Positions 5,343 to 8,099 of a stretch of DNA of 8,099 bases are shown in pieces. Each line of letters starts with the position of its first letter. Position 1 is the first letter of the stretch. Made by a program: the position numbers and the translations under genes. The DNA comes from Bacillota bacterium (GTDB taxonomy: Bacteria; Bacillota; Clostridia; Christensenellales; Aristaeellaceae), in contig JAEZLW010000083.1 of the NCBI GenBank assembly GCA_023415145.1, positions 1-8,099 on the forward strand, given 5' to 3'. The notes beneath the pieces were generated by a model that saw only the letters and a list, made by a program, of their open reading frames with translations, made no database searches and was not told the DNA's origin.

Positions 5343-6638
5343 ATGTCGAAAATACCTTATGATGCCGTGCTATTTGACCTGGATGGCACCCTGACCCGTT
5401 CGGAAGAGGGTATTATGAACTGCGCCCGGTTTGCTCTTGCGAAAATGGGTTGGGAGATCCCCAAGGAGCAGACGCTGCGCGCGTTCATCGGACCGCCGCT
5501 TTATGGTTCGTTCCGGGATTTGTGTGGTATGGATGACACGCAATGCGCACAGGCAGTAGCTTTGTATAGGGAACGGTATACCGAGACCGGAATGTTTGAA
5601 AACGCCGTCTATCCCGGCATCCGCATGCTGCTTCAAAAGCTTCAAAGGTCCGGTGTCTTTCTGGCTGTAGCTACCGGCAAACCGCAGGTGCCAACAGAAA
5701 GAATCCTTGACCATTTTGGTTTACGCAAGTTCTTTCGTGCCGTAGCCGGCATAAGCGAGAACGACCAGGAGGCCGACAAAAAGCATTTGATTCTAAGAGC
5801 GCTTCCGAAACGGTATGATAAGGCCGTCATGGTGGGCGACCGCCGGTTTGATGTGGAAGGTGCCAAGGGTGTAGGCATTGCATCCATCGGTGTTACCTAC
5901 GGTTACGGGGGACGGGAGGAACTTGAAAGCGCAGGAGCGGATCATATCGTAGCTTCGGTATCCGATTTGATGGCATTGCTGTGTCCCGATATGCCCTCGC
6001 CCAAGGGATTTTTCCTGTCGGTGGAGGGGTTGGACGGCAGCGGCAAGACAACGCAGGTGGATTTGCTGGAGAAGCATCTTCATCAGTGGGGCTTTGAGGT
6101 AAAGCGTACCAGGGAGCCCGGCGGATGCCCGATTTCTGAAAAGATCCGCCATGTGGTGCTGGATATAAACAACCTTGGCATGAGTCCCACCTGTGAGGCG
6201 CTGTTGTACGCGGCGTCCCGTGCCCAGCATGTGCGTGAGGTCATCCGCCCATCCGTCGAAAAAGGCATGGTGGTGCTGTGCGACAGGTTTGTGGATTCCA
6301 GCATCGCGTATCAGGGCGGCGGCCGCCAACTGGGGGTTCCGCATGTGGCTGCCATCAACGCCCCGGCAGTGGATGGATTGATGCCTGATTGCACGGTTTA
6401 TCTGGATATCGATCACATGGAGGCGCTTAGGCGCAGGGGTAAGGCTTCCGCGCTGGACCGGATTGAAGTAGAGGCGGAATCCTTTCACTTCAGGGTGGCA
6501 CAAGCATACCGCCAATTGATTCTTGAGAATGCCGATCGGTATGTGACGGTGGATGGCACCTTGGCACCAGAGGAAATCGGCATACAGGCCTTTGCAGCCG
6601 TCCTGCGCCGCCTTTTGGCGCTGGAGGAAGCGGAATGA
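5343..6638 (+). CDS. tmk: HAD phosphatase-thymidylate kinase fusion
   Basis: One unbroken frame of 431 residues encodes two complete enzymes. Residues about 5-216 are a HAD phosphatase with a small helical cap: DLDGT (D12, D14), T111 in VATGK, K146/K147 in the motif III position, and GDRRFD (D166, D170). The phrases FIGPPL and FENAVYPGI recall the Gph/5'-nucleotidase-like HAD branch. Residues about 223-431 are thymidylate kinase, which makes dTDP from dTMP: P-loop GLDGSGKT (229-236), TREPGG (256-261), DRF (314-316) and an arginine-rich lid ending ALDRIE. Both parts have normal family length. CGGAGG (5326-5331) favours the ATG at 5343; starts at 5286, 5304 and 5319 lack good ribosome sites. 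The internal ATG at 5991, at the linker, has no Shine-Dalgarno, supporting a true fusion. It follows the decarboxylase by 23 nt and overlaps mnmA by 4 nt. The HAD substrate is unknown. Confidence 0.92.
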   Translation: MSKIPYDAVLFDLDGTLTRSEEGIMNCARFALAKMGWEIPKEQTLRAFIGPPLYGSFRDLCGMDDTQCAQAVALYRERYTETGMFENAVYPGIRMLLQKLQRSGVFLAVATGKPQVPTERILDHFGLRKFFRAVAGISENDQEADKKHLILRALPKRYDKAVMVGDRRFDVEGAKGVGIASIGVTYGYGGREELESAGADHIVASVSDLMALLCPDMPSPKGFFLSVEGLDGSGKTTQVDLLEKHLHQWGFEVKRTREPGGCPISEKIRHVVLDINNLGMSPTCEALLYAASRAQHVREVIRPSVEKGMVVLCDRFVDSSIAYQGGGRQLGVPHVAAINAPAVDGLMPDCTVYLDIDHMEALRRRGKASALDRIEVEAESFHFRVAQAYRQLILENADRYVTVDGTLAPEEIGIQAFAAVLRRLLALEEAE

Positions 6639-7756
6639 CTCGCATCGTGGTAGGCATGTCCGGCGGGGTGGACTCCTCCGTATCGGCGCTTCTTCTCAAG
6701 CGGCAGGGGTATGACGTGGTGGGCGTTTTTATGAAAAACTGGGAGGAGCAGGACGAAAATGGCGTTTGCACTGCGGAAGAAGATTGGCGGGATGTACAGG
6801 CAGTTTGCGAACACATCGGAATACCCTATTATGCGGTGAACTTTGCCAAGGAGTACCGCGACCGGGTGTTTTCCTACTTTCTTAACGAATATAGCGCGGG
6901 CCGTACGCCCAATCCCGATGTGCTTTGCAACCGGGAGATCAAGTTCAAGGCGTTTTTGGATTTTGCCATGAAGCTGGGCGCTCAGAAGATCGCTACCGGG
7001 CATTTCGTAAATCTCAGTCATGACAACGGATCCTACAAGCTTTTGCGCGGCGCGGATGGCAACAAGGATCAAAGCTACTTTCTGTACATGCTTTCACAGC
7101 AGCAGCTTTCCCGGGCCATGTTCCCTGTCGGTCAAATGACCAAGCAGCAGGTGCGGCATATCGCCCGGGAAGAAGGTCTTACCGTCAGCGGGAAAAAGGA
7201 TTCCACTGGCATTTGTTTTATTGGCGAGCGTGATTTCAGAACCTTTTTGCAGACATTTCTGCCGGCCAGACCAGGTGATATGCGTACCCTTTCCGGGGAA
7301 GTGGTGGGACATCATGAGGGATTGATGTACTACACCTTGGGCCAGCGGCGGGGCCTTGGCATCGGTGGACGTGGCGACGGGCGAAGCTGGTTCGTCATCG
7401 GCAAGGATCTGCAAAACAATATCCTGCTGGTAGCACAGGGTGAGGATCATCCCATGCTCTACGCCACGAGGGCAACGGCTATCCATCCGACATGGATCAG
7501 TGGCCATCCGCCCATGGTCGAGGGGGAACCCCTTTCGTGTACCGCCAAGTTCCGGTATCGGCAACCTGATCAGGATATAACCGTATATCTAAAGGAAGAT
7601 CATCTGTTGATCACCGCCCATAAGCCGCAGCGCGCCATGACGCCAGGCCAAAGCGTGGTGTTCTACCAGGGTGATGTTTGCCTGGGCGGTGCTGTAATAG
7701 ACACGGTGCTTGACAGCGGCCATGCACAGCAAACATTTCAGCAGGATGCTGAATAA
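6635..7756 (+). CDS. mnmA: tRNA-specific 2-thiouridylase MnmA
   Basis: MnmA adenylates and then thiolates U34 at the wobble position of tRNA-Lys, tRNA-Glu and tRNA-Gln. The 373 residues match the family length. The N-terminal PP-loop reads SGGVDSS (9-15). The two cysteines that carry the transferred sulfur are present: C98 in NPDVLCNREIKF and C194 in DSTGICFIGER. ATGH (120-123), DQSYFL (145-150) and GQRRGLGIG mark the tRNA-binding core, followed by a C-terminal beta-barrel. GGAGG (6623-6627) sits 7 nt before the ATG, inside the end of the tmk fusion, and the genes share ATGA (6635-6638), implying translational coupling. It is last in the operon; a weak terminator and the rRNA promoter follow. 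Confidence 0.97.
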   Translation: MTRIVVGMSGGVDSSVSALLLKRQGYDVVGVFMKNWEEQDENGVCTAEEDWRDVQAVCEHIGIPYYAVNFAKEYRDRVFSYFLNEYSAGRTPNPDVLCNREIKFKAFLDFAMKLGAQKIATGHFVNLSHDNGSYKLLRGADGNKDQSYFLYMLSQQQLSRAMFPVGQMTKQQVRHIAREEGLTVSGKKDSTGICFIGERDFRTFLQTFLPARPGDMRTLSGEVVGHHEGLMYYTLGQRRGLGIGGRGDGRSWFVIGKDLQNNILLVAQGEDHPMLYATRATAIHPTWISGHPPMVEGEPLSCTAKFRYRQPDQDITVYLKEDHLLITAHKPQRAMTPGQSVVFYQGDVCLGGAVIDTVLDSGHAQQTFQQDAE

Positions 7757-7807
7757 TATAAGGAAGAAATCATCAAAATAACAGACGGAGCAAATGCTAA
7801 ATCATCC

Positions 7808-7839
7808 AGGTTTTCAAAGTTCAAAAACCTAGACTTTTT
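7808..7839 (+). terminator. Possible weak terminator after mnmA
   Basis: AGGTTTT (7808-7814) pairs perfectly with AAAACCT (7824-7830) across a 9-nt loop, followed after four bases by five T (7835-7839). The stem is A/T-rich and the T-run is displaced, so termination may be partial. No better candidate lies between mnmA and the rRNA promoter. Confidence 0.4.
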
Positions 7840-7875
7840 GGTAAAAAAGCACGCATAAAAAAGTGAATTTGGGTG

Positions 7876-7904
7876 TTGACAAAGCAGTGACTCCATGCTA
7901 TCAT
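7876..7904 (+). promoter_or_regulatory. rRNA operon promoter
   Basis: A consensus TTGACA (7876-7881), 17 nt, then TATCAT (7899-7904) preceded by TG at 7896-7897, giving an extended -10. Six-base A-tracts at 7843-7848 and 7857-7862 lie at about -68 and -50 and look like an UP element. The predicted start is G7911. An A/T-rich discriminator with a G start would fit the B. subtilis style of control by initiating GTP level, but that is inference. Confidence 0.85.
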
Positions 7905-7910
7905 TATCAA

Positions 7911-8047
7911 GCTCGCCTTTGAGCACCGGACCTTGAAAACGATACAGAGTTTACAAAACTCAAAGAAGGAAGAAAGAAATCGACAGTCGATTCTAAGAAT
8001 GAGTTTTCACTTTGTCGAGGGAAACCGAGATAAAGAGGAATAGGATT
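7911..8047 (+). promoter_or_regulatory. rrn leader upstream of 16S rRNA
   Basis: This leader of about 137 nt contains ACCTTGAAAAC (7930-7940), similar to the boxA-like, CCTTGAAAAC-type sequence found in many Bacillota rRNA leaders and spacers. GAGTTT (7947-7952) pairs with AAACTC (7956-7961) as a tight hairpin; the same AAAACTC (7955-7961) can instead pair with GAGTTTT (8001-8007). AATCGA/TCGATT (7978-7983 and 7987-7992) forms another hairpin. The parts probably serve antitermination and processing of pre-16S. Confidence 0.65.
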
Positions 8048-8099
8048 AAACACAAGAGTTTGATCCTGGCTCAGGACGAACGCTGGCGGCGTGCCTAAC
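8048..8099 (+). rRNA. rrs: 16S ribosomal RNA, 5' end (partial)
   Basis: The near-universal 16S 5' site is exact at 8055-8074, followed by the conserved GACGAACGCTGGCGGCG and GTGCCTAAC typical of Clostridia. Placing A8055 at E. coli position 8 puts the mature 5' end near 8048. Only about 52 nt are present; the gene runs off the window. The exact mature end is uncertain by a few bases. Confidence 0.95.

Overview
The window looks like chromosomal DNA from a spore-forming member of the Clostridia (Bacillota) with a moderately high GC content by eye. The evidence is a greA-lysS pair, a Gin-type sigma-G inhibitor, a YaaO-type Orn/Lys/Arg decarboxylase next to thymidylate kinase, strong Shine-Dalgarno sites in front of nearly every gene, and a 16S rRNA 5' end of clostridial type. 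All convincing genes are on the + strand. No phage, transposase or CRISPR signal was seen.

Layout. (1) Positions 1-2280: a textbook sigma-A promoter (TTGACA, 17 nt, TATAAT), a leader of about 145 nt with a stem-loop, greA, then lysS, closed by a probable terminator. (2) 2281-3089: a short spacer with a hairpin, then a 225-aa membrane-anchored protein of unknown function. (3) 3090-3480: a short gin (csfB) gene with a convincing forespore-type (sigma-F-like) promoter overlapped by a 9-bp inverted repeat, closed by a terminator. (4) 3481-3951: about 470 bp of non-coding, hairpin-rich DNA holding two diverged copies (75/87 identical) of an 87-bp direct repeat. (5) 3952-7756: a tight three-gene run of decarboxylase, a one-chain HAD phosphatase-thymidylate kinase fusion, and mnmA, the last two overlapping by ATGA. 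(6) 7757-8099: a weak terminator, a strong extended -10 rRNA promoter with A-tracts upstream, the rrn leader, and the first ~52 nt of 16S rRNA, cut by the window edge.

How they fit. Most genes serve information processing: transcription (GreA), tRNA charging and tRNA wobble modification (LysS, MnmA), dTTP supply (Tmk) and ribosome production (rrn). The gin, yaaO-like, tmk order resembles the Bacillus subtilis csfB-xpaC-yaaN-yaaO-tmk region, which there also lies beside an rRNA operon. The most unusual items are the HAD-Tmk fusion, the promoter/dyad arrangement at gin, the duplicated intergenic element, and substitutions in the lysine-binding loop of LysS. No wholly new multi-gene system is evident.
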